From JAGQIB01 sp041393395 (GTDB lineage: Bacteria; ARS69), in contig JAWKKG010000003.1 of NCBI GenBank assembly GCA_041393395.1, positions 868,001 through 932,000 of the forward strand: DNA of 64,000 nt. Reading direction: 5' to 3'. The notes under the pieces are model-generated. The model made no database searches and was not told the origin of the DNA. It saw only the letters and a list, made by a program, of their open reading frames with translations. This document shows, piece after piece, positions 8,353 through 16,422 of the stretch. Position 1 is the first letter of the stretch; every line of letters begins with the position of its first letter. A program made the translations under genes and the position numbers.

Positions 8353-9135
8353 ATGTGCACGGTCACGTGGCGACGTCGTCCGGACGGCTACGATCTGCTC
8401 TTCAATCGGGACGAGCTGCTCTCGCGCGCGGAGGCGGATCCTCCCGCGGAGTTCGAGCGGGACGGTGTCCGCTGGCTCGCACCGACCGACCGCGACGCGG
8501 GCGGCACGTGGATCGCCGTCAACGAGTGCGGCCTGACGTTCGGACTCCTGAACGGGATCCACGTCCCGCTCGAGCCGAGGGACTACACGACTCGCGGTCG
8601 GATCGTCGCCGAGCTCGCGCGGAATCGCGCGCTCGCCGGCGTCCGGGCCGCGCTCGATCGCTTCGATCCGGATCCCTACCGACCGTTCCGGCTGCTCGTG
8701 GTCGCGCCGGATCGACCGGCGCTCGTCGCCGAGTGGGATCGCGCGTCCTTCCGGGTCGACGTCTCGGCCGAACACCGAAGACCGCTCGTCTCCTCGTCTT
8801 TCGACGAATCGGCGGTCGGCGTCGCCCGGCGCGCGGAGTACGAACGCGTCACCGGGCATCCGGCGACGTCGCCTCCCGGGCGATCCGCGGCCGAACCCGG
8901 GCTCGCGGAGCTCCTGGCGTTCCATCGCAGCACGCACGGAGGACCGTCCGCGTACACCGTGTCGATGGAGCGGCCGGACGCCGCGACGCGAAGCTTCACG
9001 CGGATCCATGTGAATCGCGACGACGCGCGCATGATCTACTCGTCCGGACCGCCGGCCCGACCGGGGCCGGAATCGAGGTTGCGCCTGGCGCGGTCCCCGC
9101 TATGCTCCTCTTCCTGGTCCGAGGAGGGTCCGTGA
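8353..9135 (+). CDS. TANGO2/NRDE family protein
   Basis: The 260-residue protein starts with MCTVTW; TANGO2-family proteins begin with Met-Cys, which decides the start over the ATG nine bases earlier. The name-giving NRDE motif is in LLFNRDELLSR (about residues 18-22). GGTWIAVNECGLTFGLLNG follows in the next 50 residues, as expected for this N-terminal-nucleophile-like fold. The family is linked in eukaryotes to haem and lipid handling; the bacterial role is unknown. The stop overlaps the GTG start of the Hsp33 gene (GTGA), so the two are translationally coupled. The last 25 residues look weakly conserved. Confidence 0.9.
   Translation: MCTVTWRRRPDGYDLLFNRDELLSRAEADPPAEFERDGVRWLAPTDRDAGGTWIAVNECGLTFGLLNGIHVPLEPRDYTTRGRIVAELARNRALAGVRAALDRFDPDPYRPFRLLVVAPDRPALVAEWDRASFRVDVSAEHRRPLVSSSFDESAVGVARRAEYERVTGHPATSPPGRSAAEPGLAELLAFHRSTHGGPSAYTVSMERPDAATRSFTRIHVNRDDARMIYSSGPPARPGPESRLRLARSPLCSSSWSEEGP
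9079..9106 (+). promoter_or_regulatory. Candidate internal promoter for the Hsp33 gene
   Basis: TTGCGC (9079-9084), a 16-base spacer and TATGCT (9101-9106) lie inside the end of the NRDE gene, about 25 bases before the GTG at 9132. It could allow stress expression of Hsp33 separate from its upstream neighbour. Confidence 0.35.
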
Positions 9136-10007
9136 CCGATTCCACCCCAGCGCCCCGCAGCGACGACGAGCATCCGGTGGACCGGGTCGGGGAGGCCACG
9201 ATCCATCGGCTGATCGACCGCGAGCACGACCTCCTCGTGATGCGCGCGGATTTCGGACCGCTGTTCGCGGCCTACCTCGACCATGTGCGTCGCTGGGAGA
9301 CCGAACCGGACGACCTCTCGCAGACGTTCATGCGGCAGGGACTCGGCGCGGCCGCGCTGCACCTCGCCGCGCGTCCCGACGGCGAGACGGTCGGGTTCAC
9401 GATCAACGTCCACCATCCGGCCACGAACGTGTTCCTCACCGGGGACAACACGGAGTGCACGGTGGTCGGACGCGTGTTCACGAAGGACGTGAAGCCCTCG
9501 GACGAGAGCCGGATCTTCGTGCAGTCGAGCCGCCTCGGAGCCACGCCGATCCAGAGCGTGGTGCAGGTCGAGGGACTCGACATCCTCCAGATCTTCGAGC
9601 AGTACTGGGATCGCTCCGAGCAGGCGACCGCGCGCTTCGTGGAGATCGACGACGCGCACTTCGCCATGCTGCTGGCCCTGCCCGAAGCGGACGACGAGTG
9701 GCTCAAGGGCCTCTCGCGCGACCAGGCGCTCGGGATCGTGGACGACGAGCTCAAGTCGCTCGGCCGGCGCGTGTACAGGTTCCTGTGCGGCTGCAATCCG
9801 GACCGCATGATGGAGCTCGTGCGCGGTCTGTTCGAGAAGGATCCCGAGGAGCTGTTCCGGGGCGACCCCGGCGTCGAGATCCTGTGTCCGCGCTGCGGTC
9901 GTCGGTGGTGGCTGGATCGCGCCGAGTTCGACGCGGCGACGGACGCCGAGCTCGACGCCGCGGCCGACGCCGCCTCCGGCGACGATCCGGCCTCGCCCGA
10001 GGACTGA
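9132..10007 (+). CDS. hslO: Hsp33-type redox-regulated molecular chaperone
   Basis: At 291 residues the protein is full length for the family. Hsp33 is a cytosolic holdase switched on by oxidation: a C-terminal zinc centre with four Cys forms disulfides and the linker unfolds. The zinc centre is intact, with a CxC pair (FLCGCNPDR, about residue 220) and a CxxC pair (EILCPRCGRRW, about residue 253). Between them is the typical helical linker MMELVRGLFEKDPEELF. The N-terminal core includes GFTINVHHPATNVFLTGDNT. It starts with GTG overlapping the upstream TGA by four bases. The tail after the zinc domain is an Asp/Ala-rich extension. It converges on the next gene. Confidence 0.93.
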   Translation: MTDSTPAPRSDDEHPVDRVGEATIHRLIDREHDLLVMRADFGPLFAAYLDHVRRWETEPDDLSQTFMRQGLGAAALHLAARPDGETVGFTINVHHPATNVFLTGDNTECTVVGRVFTKDVKPSDESRIFVQSSRLGATPIQSVVQVEGLDILQIFEQYWDRSEQATARFVEIDDAHFAMLLALPEADDEWLKGLSRDQALGIVDDELKSLGRRVYRFLCGCNPDRMMELVRGLFEKDPEELFRGDPGVEILCPRCGRRWWLDRAEFDAATDAELDAAADAASGDDPASPED

Positions 10008-10023
10008 TCTCCTCCGGTCGCGC

Positions 10024-11442
10024 CTACTCGAACGTGCGGTGCGACAGGAAGCGAACCTCGTTCGCCCCCACCGTGACGCCGGCGAATGCGACCCGCTCCT
10101 TCTCGTGCCCGTCCGGTCCGTAGCAGACCATTTCGAGATCGTGCGTGCCCGGCGGCACGACGAGGCGCGCCACCTGGATCGTGCGCGGCAGCGTGATCCA
10201 GCTTCGCGTGTCTGCCTTCTCCGTCGCGGCGGTCAGCAGGTTCGTGAGTACGCCCACGACTTCGTTCTCCTTCCGGGCGGCGCGCGTCATCGCGTACTTC
10301 GCGAGCCCACGCGCGATCGTCCGGAGCAGGATGTGGCCGGAGCGATCTTCGAGTCCGTGACGGGCGATCGCCTCCAGGTCGCTCGCGAGCTCGGTGGTCA
10401 CCGCGTGCTCCCCATCGAGCGTCACGCGCGCATGGCTGCGGTGCGGGTTCGGCGCGGGAGGGGGATAGGCGGGAAGCGCGAAGCGGAGCAGGTATTCGAG
10501 CGTGGACTTCCGGTAGTGCACCGGGTGGTGATAGCGGTTCGCGAGCGTGGGTGCGAGATCGATCCAGTGATCGCCCCACTCGTCCTCGAGGATCGGGATC
10601 GTCGCTTCCGCCTGGACCTTCGCGGGGATGAAGCCCTCCTCCCAGAAGAGGACGATCTCGCCCCGGCCGCTGGGATCGAGGTCCGGATCGTCGGCGGACC
10701 AGCGCGCTCCCTCGCCTTCCGTGAAGCGCGCGCGGTACTCGTCGGCTTCGTTGCGGAACCCCTGGGCCGTCGCGAGGCGCAGCAGATCCCGCTCCAGCGC
10801 GACGGGCGTCGGCACTCCGTACGACTCCTTCCACCGACCGTAGGCTTCGTCCGCGAGTCGCAACGAGACCCACGCGTCCGAGACGTCGCCGCCGGCCTCG
10901 TACAGCATGCCGGTCATCCACAGCGCGAACGCGTCCGTCTCGTACGTCGGCGGATCGTCCGTGGAGGAGGCGAAGACTCGCAGTCGCTCGTTCAGCTTGC
11001 GACACTCCACCAGGGCGTCTTCGTAGCGGCCGAGGTCGATGTAGTTCAACGCCCGGTAGTAGTTGACCAGGACGCGTTCCCAGATCTCGCCGTCGTACGC
11101 GATCGTCTCGTCGCTCGTGGCGAACGCGAGCAGCTCCTTGGACACGGACTTCGTCCAGAGGTCCTCGATCAGGAGCTCCGCCTGATCGAACGTCTCGTTC
11201 GAGGCGTCGAACTGCTCCGCGTAGCGCTGCACGAGACCGAGCTCGAACAGGTACGGGAGGCCGTCGCCGCCGGGCTTCTCCTCCACGAGGAACGTCTCGG
11301 CGCCGACGAAGTCGCCTCGGATCAGCGGCTCCCGCACCGCGAGAGCCTTCTGCGAGTACGTGGCGCAACCCGACGTGAACCACGCCGACGCGACGAGCGC
11401 CGACGAGAGTACAGCCCACGACCGGAGTCGCGAGAGCGGCAT
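10024..11442 (-). CDS. COG3014-like TPR lipoprotein
   Basis: The 472-residue lipoprotein has a signal peptide (residues 1-27) ending in the lipobox TSGC before Ala-Thr-Tyr. Residues about 50-220 are helical with TPR-like spacing (NYYRALNYIDLGRYEDALVE, LWMTGMLYEAGGDVSDAWVS). The second half has beta segments, including GRGEIVLFWEEGFIPAKVQA, and a C-terminal Ig-like strand set (PPGTHDLEMVCYGPDG) as in PEGA-type domains. An alternative GTG start ten bases upstream also exists. It follows lpoB by 17 bases on the same strand; such lipoproteins commonly sit beside LpoB homologues. It is probably an outer-membrane-attached protein of envelope assembly; the exact role is unknown. Confidence 0.82.
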   Translation of the reverse strand: MPLSRLRSWAVLSSALVASAWFTSGCATYSQKALAVREPLIRGDFVGAETFLVEEKPGGDGLPYLFELGLVQRYAEQFDASNETFDQAELLIEDLWTKSVSKELLAFATSDETIAYDGEIWERVLVNYYRALNYIDLGRYEDALVECRKLNERLRVFASSTDDPPTYETDAFALWMTGMLYEAGGDVSDAWVSLRLADEAYGRWKESYGVPTPVALERDLLRLATAQGFRNEADEYRARFTEGEGARWSADDPDLDPSGRGEIVLFWEEGFIPAKVQAEATIPILEDEWGDHWIDLAPTLANRYHHPVHYRKSTLEYLLRFALPAYPPPAPNPHRSHARVTLDGEHAVTTELASDLEAIARHGLEDRSGHILLRTIARGLAKYAMTRAARKENEVVGVLTNLLTAATEKADTRSWITLPRTIQVARLVVPPGTHDLEMVCYGPDGHEKERVAFAGVTVGANEVRFLSHRTFE

Positions 11443-11459
11443 CCGCGAGCTCACGGGGA

Positions 11460-12059
11460 CTAGCCCGAGTAGCGGCCGCGGGCGATGAACTTCTTGATCT
11501 GGTGCGTGCCGAACCAGACCTTCTCGTTCGACTCGACGTTGATCAGCTCGAGGTCCGTGCGGAAGAACGCGACCTTCTCGCCGCCTTCCTGGTCGTTGAT
11601 CTGGTTGACCTCGCCGGCCAGCACGTAGTCCGCGCCGAGCTCCTTGCCGAAGCGCTTCAGCGACTCCATCGTGGTGTTGCCCTGCATCGACTCGCGCTCG
11701 GCGCGGATGTCCACGCGCTCGCCCGCGTCGGCCACGACGCGCACGCGCCCGTCGTTGATGAAGGCCCGCTCCATCTCGTTGATGAACGTGTCCACCGGGA
11801 TGTGCTCCATGGCCTTGTTCCGCACCGGGCCCACCACGACCACGGGCCGCTGGGACGAGGCGTTCATGTGGCGCGAGAGCCACGGGGCGTTCATGCAGTC
11901 CGAGATCAGGGCCTCGGCCACGTAGCGGGAATCCGTGTCGTTCCAGCGACCGGAGAGGTCGATCGCCTCGTTCGGGTCGACGCGAGTGATCGTCTTGCCG
12001 CCGCAGGCGGGCAGCAGGGTGATCATCGCGAGGACGAGGGTCAGGGAGCGTGCGCGCAT
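11460..12059 (-). CDS. lpoB: Penicillin-binding protein activator LpoB-like lipoprotein
   Basis: The protein has 199 residues and starts at an ATG with a GAGG site six bases upstream. The signal peptide (MRARSLTLVLAMITLLPAC) ends in the lipobox LPAC at residue 19. The mature domain matches the LpoB fold: PVVVVGPVRNKAMEHIPVDT, then FINEMERAFINDGRVRVV, then FGKELGADYVLAGEVNQIND, then a closing strand KVWFGTHQIKKFI. In enterobacteria LpoB reaches from the outer membrane to activate PBP1b; homologues elsewhere are annotated by the same domain. Its partner penicillin-binding protein is not in the window. It is first in a two-gene lipoprotein operon and divergent from pepF. Confidence 0.9.
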   Translation of the reverse strand: MRARSLTLVLAMITLLPACGGKTITRVDPNEAIDLSGRWNDTDSRYVAEALISDCMNAPWLSRHMNASSQRPVVVVGPVRNKAMEHIPVDTFINEMERAFINDGRVRVVADAGERVDIRAERESMQGNTTMESLKRFGKELGADYVLAGEVNQINDQEGGEKVAFFRTDLELINVESNEKVWFGTHQIKKFIARGRYSG

Positions 12060-12211
12060 GAGAAACCTCGGTTTCCGGAGGGTGGTCGTGGAGACCGTTC
12101 GACGCGACGGAGGACGCCGGGACCATACACCCCCTTCGCGGCTCCGGAAAGCGTCCGGAGGGCGCGGAAAGCGCCGATTCCCGCGTGGATTCGTCGCGAC
12201 CGGGAATCGCC

Positions 12212-12240
12212 TTGCAGGCCCCCCCTCTGCCGTAGACAAT
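12212..12240 (+). promoter_or_regulatory. Candidate sigma70-type promoter of pepF
   Basis: TTGCAG (12212-12217), a 17-base spacer and GACAAT (12235-12240) lie about 60 bases upstream of the pepF ATG in the divergent gap between lpoB and pepF. Each hexamer matches four of six consensus bases. Confidence 0.4.
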
Positions 12241-12300
12241 ATCGGGTCCCCCCGGAGCCTTCGTGAGCCGGAGCCCCCGCAAGCCAGGAGTTTCCGACCG

Positions 12301-14163
12301 ATGAGCACATCCGAACTCGCGCCTCAGGCGGTCCCCGAGCGGGACCGGATTCCGGCCGAGCGCCGCTGGGAGCTGGGGCACATCTTCGAGACCCGGGAGG
12401 CCTGGGAGGCCGAGCTGAACCGAGTCGCCTCCCTGCTCGAACCGATGCTCGCGCGCAAGGGATCGATCGCCGGGGGACCCGGAAACCTGGCCGAGGTGCT
12501 GAGCCTGCAGTCGGAGATCGGATCCGGCCTGGATCGGGTCTACGTCTACGCGCACCTTCTCCGGGACCAGGACACGCGCGCCACCGACGCCCAGGGGATG
12601 GCGGAGCGTGCCGCCGGGCTCGGCACGAAAGTCGCGGAGGTCACGGCGTGGGTCGAGCCGGAGATCCTCGCGCTTCCCGCGGAGACGCTGCGCGCGTGGA
12701 CCGAGGCGCCGGAACTCGCGGATCGCCGCCACTGGCTCGACGATCTCGTCCGCGTCAAGGAGCACACGCTGTCCCCGCGCGAGGAGGAGATCCTCGCCAT
12801 GGCGGGTGAGGTCACCCGCACTCCGCGCACCGTCTACGGCATGCTGAACGACGCCGACCTCGAGTTCCGCGCCGTGCGCGACGAGGAAGGGCGCGAGGTC
12901 GAGCTCACGAAGGGTCGCTACTCGAAATTCATGGAGTCGCCGGATCGGCGCGTGCGGCGCGACGCATGGGACTCGCTCACGGAAGGCTACGAGAAGCATC
13001 GCAACACCGTGGCGTCGCTGCTCGCGGGCTCCGTGAAGCGGGACATCTTCTACTCGCGGGTGCGCGGGTATCCGAGCAGCCTCGCGGCGGCGCTGTTCCC
13101 GAAGCGGATCTCCGAGGACGTCTACCGCGGACTGGTCCGCACGATCGACGAGCGGAAGGCGGTCGTGCACCGTTACGTCGCCCTCCGCAAGCGCCTCCTC
13201 GCGCTCGAGGATCTCCAGGTCTACGACCTCTACGTGCCGCTCGCGTCCGGCCCTGCCCGCCAGTTCGAGTGGGAGGAGGCGTGCGCGCTGCTCGAGGAGG
13301 GGCTGACGCCACTCGGCGGGGAGTACGTCGAGGCGCTGCGCGGCGGCCTCGAGGGCCGCTGGATCGACGTGCACGAGACGCGCGGCAAGCGCTCCGGCGC
13401 CTACTCGTGGGGAGCGTACTCGACTCATCCGTACGTGCTGATGAACTACCAGGGCACGCTCGATCATCTGTTCACGCTGGCCCACGAGATGGGTCACGCG
13501 ATGCACTCGTACTACTCGAACCTGCGGCAGCCCTACTGGTACTCGCACTATCCGATCTTCCTCGCCGAGGTCGCGTCCACCACGAACGAGGCGATCCTCA
13601 TGGATCACCTGCTCGCGACCACGAAGGACCCGGGCTTCCGTCTCGCGCTGCTGAACCAGTACGTGGATCAGATCCGGGGCACGGTGATCACCCAGGTGAT
13701 GTTCGCGGAGTTCGAGCTGCGCCTTCACGAGATGGCGGAGCGGGGAGAGCCGCTCACGTCGGATTCGATCAGCGAGGTCTACGGGGAGATCTACCGCCGC
13801 ATCCTCGGCCCGGAGCTCGGGTTCGACGAGCGCGCCGGCCTCGGCTGGGCGCGCATTCCGCACTTCTACACCGCGTACTACGTCTATCAGTACGCGACCG
13901 GATACTCCGCGGCGACGGCGCTCTCGCGTCGCATCCTCGCGGGGGGCGACAAGGAGCGAGACGACTATCTCGGCTTCCTGGCCGCCGGAGACTCCGATTA
14001 CCCGCTCGAGATCCTGAAGCGCGCCGGCGTCGATCTCGAGACGAACGCACCGGTCCGGGACACGCTCGATCTCTTCGAGTCGCTCCTCGGACAAATCGAG
14101 GCGCACGTCGCCGAGCACGGCCTGGCGGCCACGACGAACGGACAGGAAGGAACGCGACGTTGA
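12301..14163 (+). CDS. pepF: Oligoendopeptidase F (M3B family zinc metallopeptidase)
   Basis: The 620-residue protein is the usual length for oligoendopeptidase F, a cytosolic enzyme that cleaves peptides of roughly 5-20 residues. The zinc motif HEMGH is in LFTLAHEMGHAMHSYYSNLR (about residue 395), and the third ligand Glu lies downstream in FLAEVASTTNEA. The N-terminal helical domain (residues 20-200) and the substrate-binding segment HFYTAYYVYQYATGYSAA (about residue 522) are intact. The ATG follows a GACCG-rich leader without a strong Shine-Dalgarno sequence. Its TGA overlaps the TTG start of the GreA-domain gene by four bases. Confidence 0.96.
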   Translation: MSTSELAPQAVPERDRIPAERRWELGHIFETREAWEAELNRVASLLEPMLARKGSIAGGPGNLAEVLSLQSEIGSGLDRVYVYAHLLRDQDTRATDAQGMAERAAGLGTKVAEVTAWVEPEILALPAETLRAWTEAPELADRRHWLDDLVRVKEHTLSPREEEILAMAGEVTRTPRTVYGMLNDADLEFRAVRDEEGREVELTKGRYSKFMESPDRRVRRDAWDSLTEGYEKHRNTVASLLAGSVKRDIFYSRVRGYPSSLAAALFPKRISEDVYRGLVRTIDERKAVVHRYVALRKRLLALEDLQVYDLYVPLASGPARQFEWEEACALLEEGLTPLGGEYVEALRGGLEGRWIDVHETRGKRSGAYSWGAYSTHPYVLMNYQGTLDHLFTLAHEMGHAMHSYYSNLRQPYWYSHYPIFLAEVASTTNEAILMDHLLATTKDPGFRLALLNQYVDQIRGTVITQVMFAEFELRLHEMAERGEPLTSDSISEVYGEIYRRILGPELGFDERAGLGWARIPHFYTAYYVYQYATGYSAATALSRRILAGGDKERDDYLGFLAAGDSDYPLEILKRAGVDLETNAPVRDTLDLFESLLGQIEAHVAEHGLAATTNGQEGTRR

Positions 14164-16262
14164 AACTGAGCGAAGAACTGCAGACGAACATCCGGAAGAA
14201 GAACACCGACGAGATCGAGTCCGAGTGGAACTCGCACGTCGAGAGCAATCCCACCGATCTCGCCTGGTTCCGGGCCGTCCTGACCGACATGCGGGCCGCG
14301 AAGCTGCAGAGCAAGCTGGCCGATCTCGTCCTCGCGGCGGCGGACATGCACGCGGCGGCGGACCGCTGGGAGCCCGCGTTCGACGTCGTGCGGGAAGGAC
14401 TCGTGCTCATCCCGCGCCTGCGGGAGTTCCGGATGAAGGGCCTGGAGCTCGTGGAGACGCGCTATGCGTCGCGCCCCGATCTCGAGGACGTCCTCGCGCG
14501 GTTCGAGCTCTCGGAAGCCGAGGAGCCGCTCAAGACTTTCGATCAGCTCCGGGACTGGCTGCGGTATGAGCCCGGCGCCACGTTCTGGCTGTTCGGCCGC
14601 GGCCTCGGGAAGGTCGCGGAGGCGAACCTCGGACTGTCTAAGATCCAGGTGCGGTTCGAGAAGGCGGCCCCGCTCGTGATGCGGACGGACGAGGCGTCCA
14701 AGCTCCTGACCTGGCTGCCGGCCGAGCACTTCATGGTGCGTCGTCTGGAGGATCCGGCCGGCGTGAAGAAGGAGGCCAAGGACGACCCGGGAGCGTTCAT
14801 GCGCGAGCTCCTGGAGTGCTTCGGCCGCCCGCTCACGTCGGCGGAGATCAAGGAGTGCATGACCGGCGTGATCGAGGGCGCCGCCTGGACCGCCTGGTGG
14901 AATCGCGCCAAGGCGCACCCGCAGGTGCTGCCGAGCCCCGAGAAGCGGAATGCGTTCACCTGGAGCCACTCGGCGGAAACGGTCGAGCGCTCCCTTCTCG
15001 ACGAGTTCGAGAAGGCGAACACCGCGCAGAAGCTCGACCTCGCGCGCAAGCACGCGAAGCGCGGCGGCTCGCTCATGGAGGGGATCGTGGAGGGGCTCCG
15101 GGTCGAGCTCGACCGCGTGGCGCCGGAGCGGAGCTCGATCGCGGTCGACCTCGCCTGTCTGCTGGAAGAGCTCGGCGGACTCCCGGATCCGTCCCCGCTC
15201 GCACTCGACGAGATCCTCACGGGCCCCGACGCGGCGGAGGTCGTCGGGGCGGTGTCCGATCGCCGCCACCGCGAGCGCCTGTGGCGTCGCGTCCGCGAGG
15301 TGCACGAGTCGGACTGGCCCGACGTCTACCGCGATGCGTTCTTCGCCGAGAGTGACCTGCGGATCATGACCTCGCTGTACGAGGCGCTTGCGGCCGAGGG
15401 CCCGGAGCGGGCGTCCGAGAAGCTCGTGGCCGAGGCGGTCTCGAACCATCGCCGGAATCCGCGGGCGTTCGTATGGGTCGTGAAGAACTCGGTCACGCGG
15501 CCGGAGCTCTCGGATCGAGCGAACCTGTCGCTCCTGCAGAAGGTCGTGGACGCGCTCGACTCGCCGGAGTTCAAGGATCTCAAGGCGCCGCTCCGCGAAC
15601 AGTTCGAGGACGGCGGTCTCGCGTTCGTCGTGTTCGACGGCGCGGACCGTGACGCCGCGGACCGTCTGCTGAACGTGGTCGATTCCGCGAACTCGCTGGA
15701 GGAGCATCGCAAGACCGCGATCCGGCGCGCGATCTTCCGGAAGTATCCGAAGATCCGGAAGCGGGCGGACGACGACGTGATCTACGTCACCGCGGAATCG
15801 TCCGAGAAGAAGCGCAAGGAGTTCGAGGTGCTCGTGAAGACCGAGATCCCGCAGAACGCGGAGGCGATTCGTGTCGCGCGCGAGTACGGCGACCTGCGCG
15901 AGAACTTCGAGTATCACGCGGCCCGCCAGAAGCACGAGGTGTTGAACGCGCGCGCGGCGCGGCTGTCGGAGGAGCTGAACAAGGCGCGACTGATCGACGC
16001 CGGCGCGGTGGACGGATCCAAGGTCACGATCGGCGCTCAGCTCACGCTGGAGCCCACCGTCGGCGGAGGGGATCGGACCGTGACGATCCTCGGTCCCTGG
16101 GATTCCGACCCGGACCAGGGTGTCTATTCCTATCAGTCCGAGTTCGCGAAGGAGCTCCTGGACCACGTTCCCGGGGATATCGTGGAGCTGGACGGCGGTT
16201 CCTATCGCATCCGGGAGATTCGCCCCTGGCAGACGCCGGTCGCGAATCGAGTCGACGCCTGA
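14160..16262 (+). CDS. greA: Long GreA-domain transcription elongation factor with N-terminal helical extension
   Basis: The protein has 700 residues, read from a TTG start that overlaps the pepF stop; an AGGAAGGAA site lies about nine bases upstream. Residues about 550-615 are the GreA/GreB coiled coil with its acidic tip conserved (EYGDLRENFEYHAARQKHEV). Residues about 620-695 are the FKBP-like Gre C-terminal domain (KVTIGAQLTLEP, GDIVELDGGSYRIREI). Gre factors rescue backtracked RNA polymerase by stimulating transcript cleavage. The first 540 residues are helical, with repeat-like character, and have no named domain. Ordinary GreA is near 158 residues; an extended form near 700 residues is known in Chlamydiae, which this resembles in layout. 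Confidence 0.9.
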   Translation: MKLSEELQTNIRKKNTDEIESEWNSHVESNPTDLAWFRAVLTDMRAAKLQSKLADLVLAAADMHAAADRWEPAFDVVREGLVLIPRLREFRMKGLELVETRYASRPDLEDVLARFELSEAEEPLKTFDQLRDWLRYEPGATFWLFGRGLGKVAEANLGLSKIQVRFEKAAPLVMRTDEASKLLTWLPAEHFMVRRLEDPAGVKKEAKDDPGAFMRELLECFGRPLTSAEIKECMTGVIEGAAWTAWWNRAKAHPQVLPSPEKRNAFTWSHSAETVERSLLDEFEKANTAQKLDLARKHAKRGGSLMEGIVEGLRVELDRVAPERSSIAVDLACLLEELGGLPDPSPLALDEILTGPDAAEVVGAVSDRRHRERLWRRVREVHESDWPDVYRDAFFAESDLRIMTSLYEALAAEGPERASEKLVAEAVSNHRRNPRAFVWVVKNSVTRPELSDRANLSLLQKVVDALDSPEFKDLKAPLREQFEDGGLAFVVFDGADRDAADRLLNVVDSANSLEEHRKTAIRRAIFRKYPKIRKRADDDVIYVTAESSEKKRKEFEVLVKTEIPQNAEAIRVAREYGDLRENFEYHAARQKHEVLNARAARLSEELNKARLIDAGAVDGSKVTIGAQLTLEPTVGGGDRTVTILGPWDSDPDQGVYSYQSEFAKELLDHVPGDIVELDGGSYRIREIRPWQTPVANRVDA

Positions 16263-16312
16263 CCCGTCCCGCGCGGTCGGGGAACGGTTCGCATCCGGTA
16301 CCCGCCCAGATC

Positions 16313-16321
16313 CGGTACACT
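16313..16321 (+). promoter_or_regulatory. Candidate -10 element (CCGGTACACT type) for the first tandem VPS10 gene
   Basis: TACACT at 16316-16321 follows CCGG, about 100 bases before the ATG at 16423. No clear -35 is seen. A predicted start near 16328 would place the hairpin at 16327-16352 at the very 5' end of the transcript. Confidence 0.35.
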
Positions 16322-16326
16322 GTTCT

Positions 16327-16352
16327 CGGCCGGAGCCTCCGGGCTCCGGCCG
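16327..16352 (+). promoter_or_regulatory. 11-bp hairpin with UCCG tetraloop in the 5' leader
   Basis: Perfect arms CGGCCGGAGCC (16327-16337) and GGCTCCGGCCG (16342-16352) enclose TCCG, a UNCG-type stable tetraloop. No T-tract follows, so it is not an intrinsic terminator. It lies between the greA stop and the next ATG, just after a candidate -10. It may cap and stabilise the mRNA of the following secreted protein. Confidence 0.45.
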
Positions 16353-16422
16353 TTCCCGTGCCCCCACCGCTCCCAGGCTTCACCCACGTGCCCGCCGCCG
16401 ATCCGCAGGGAGGATCTCACGG

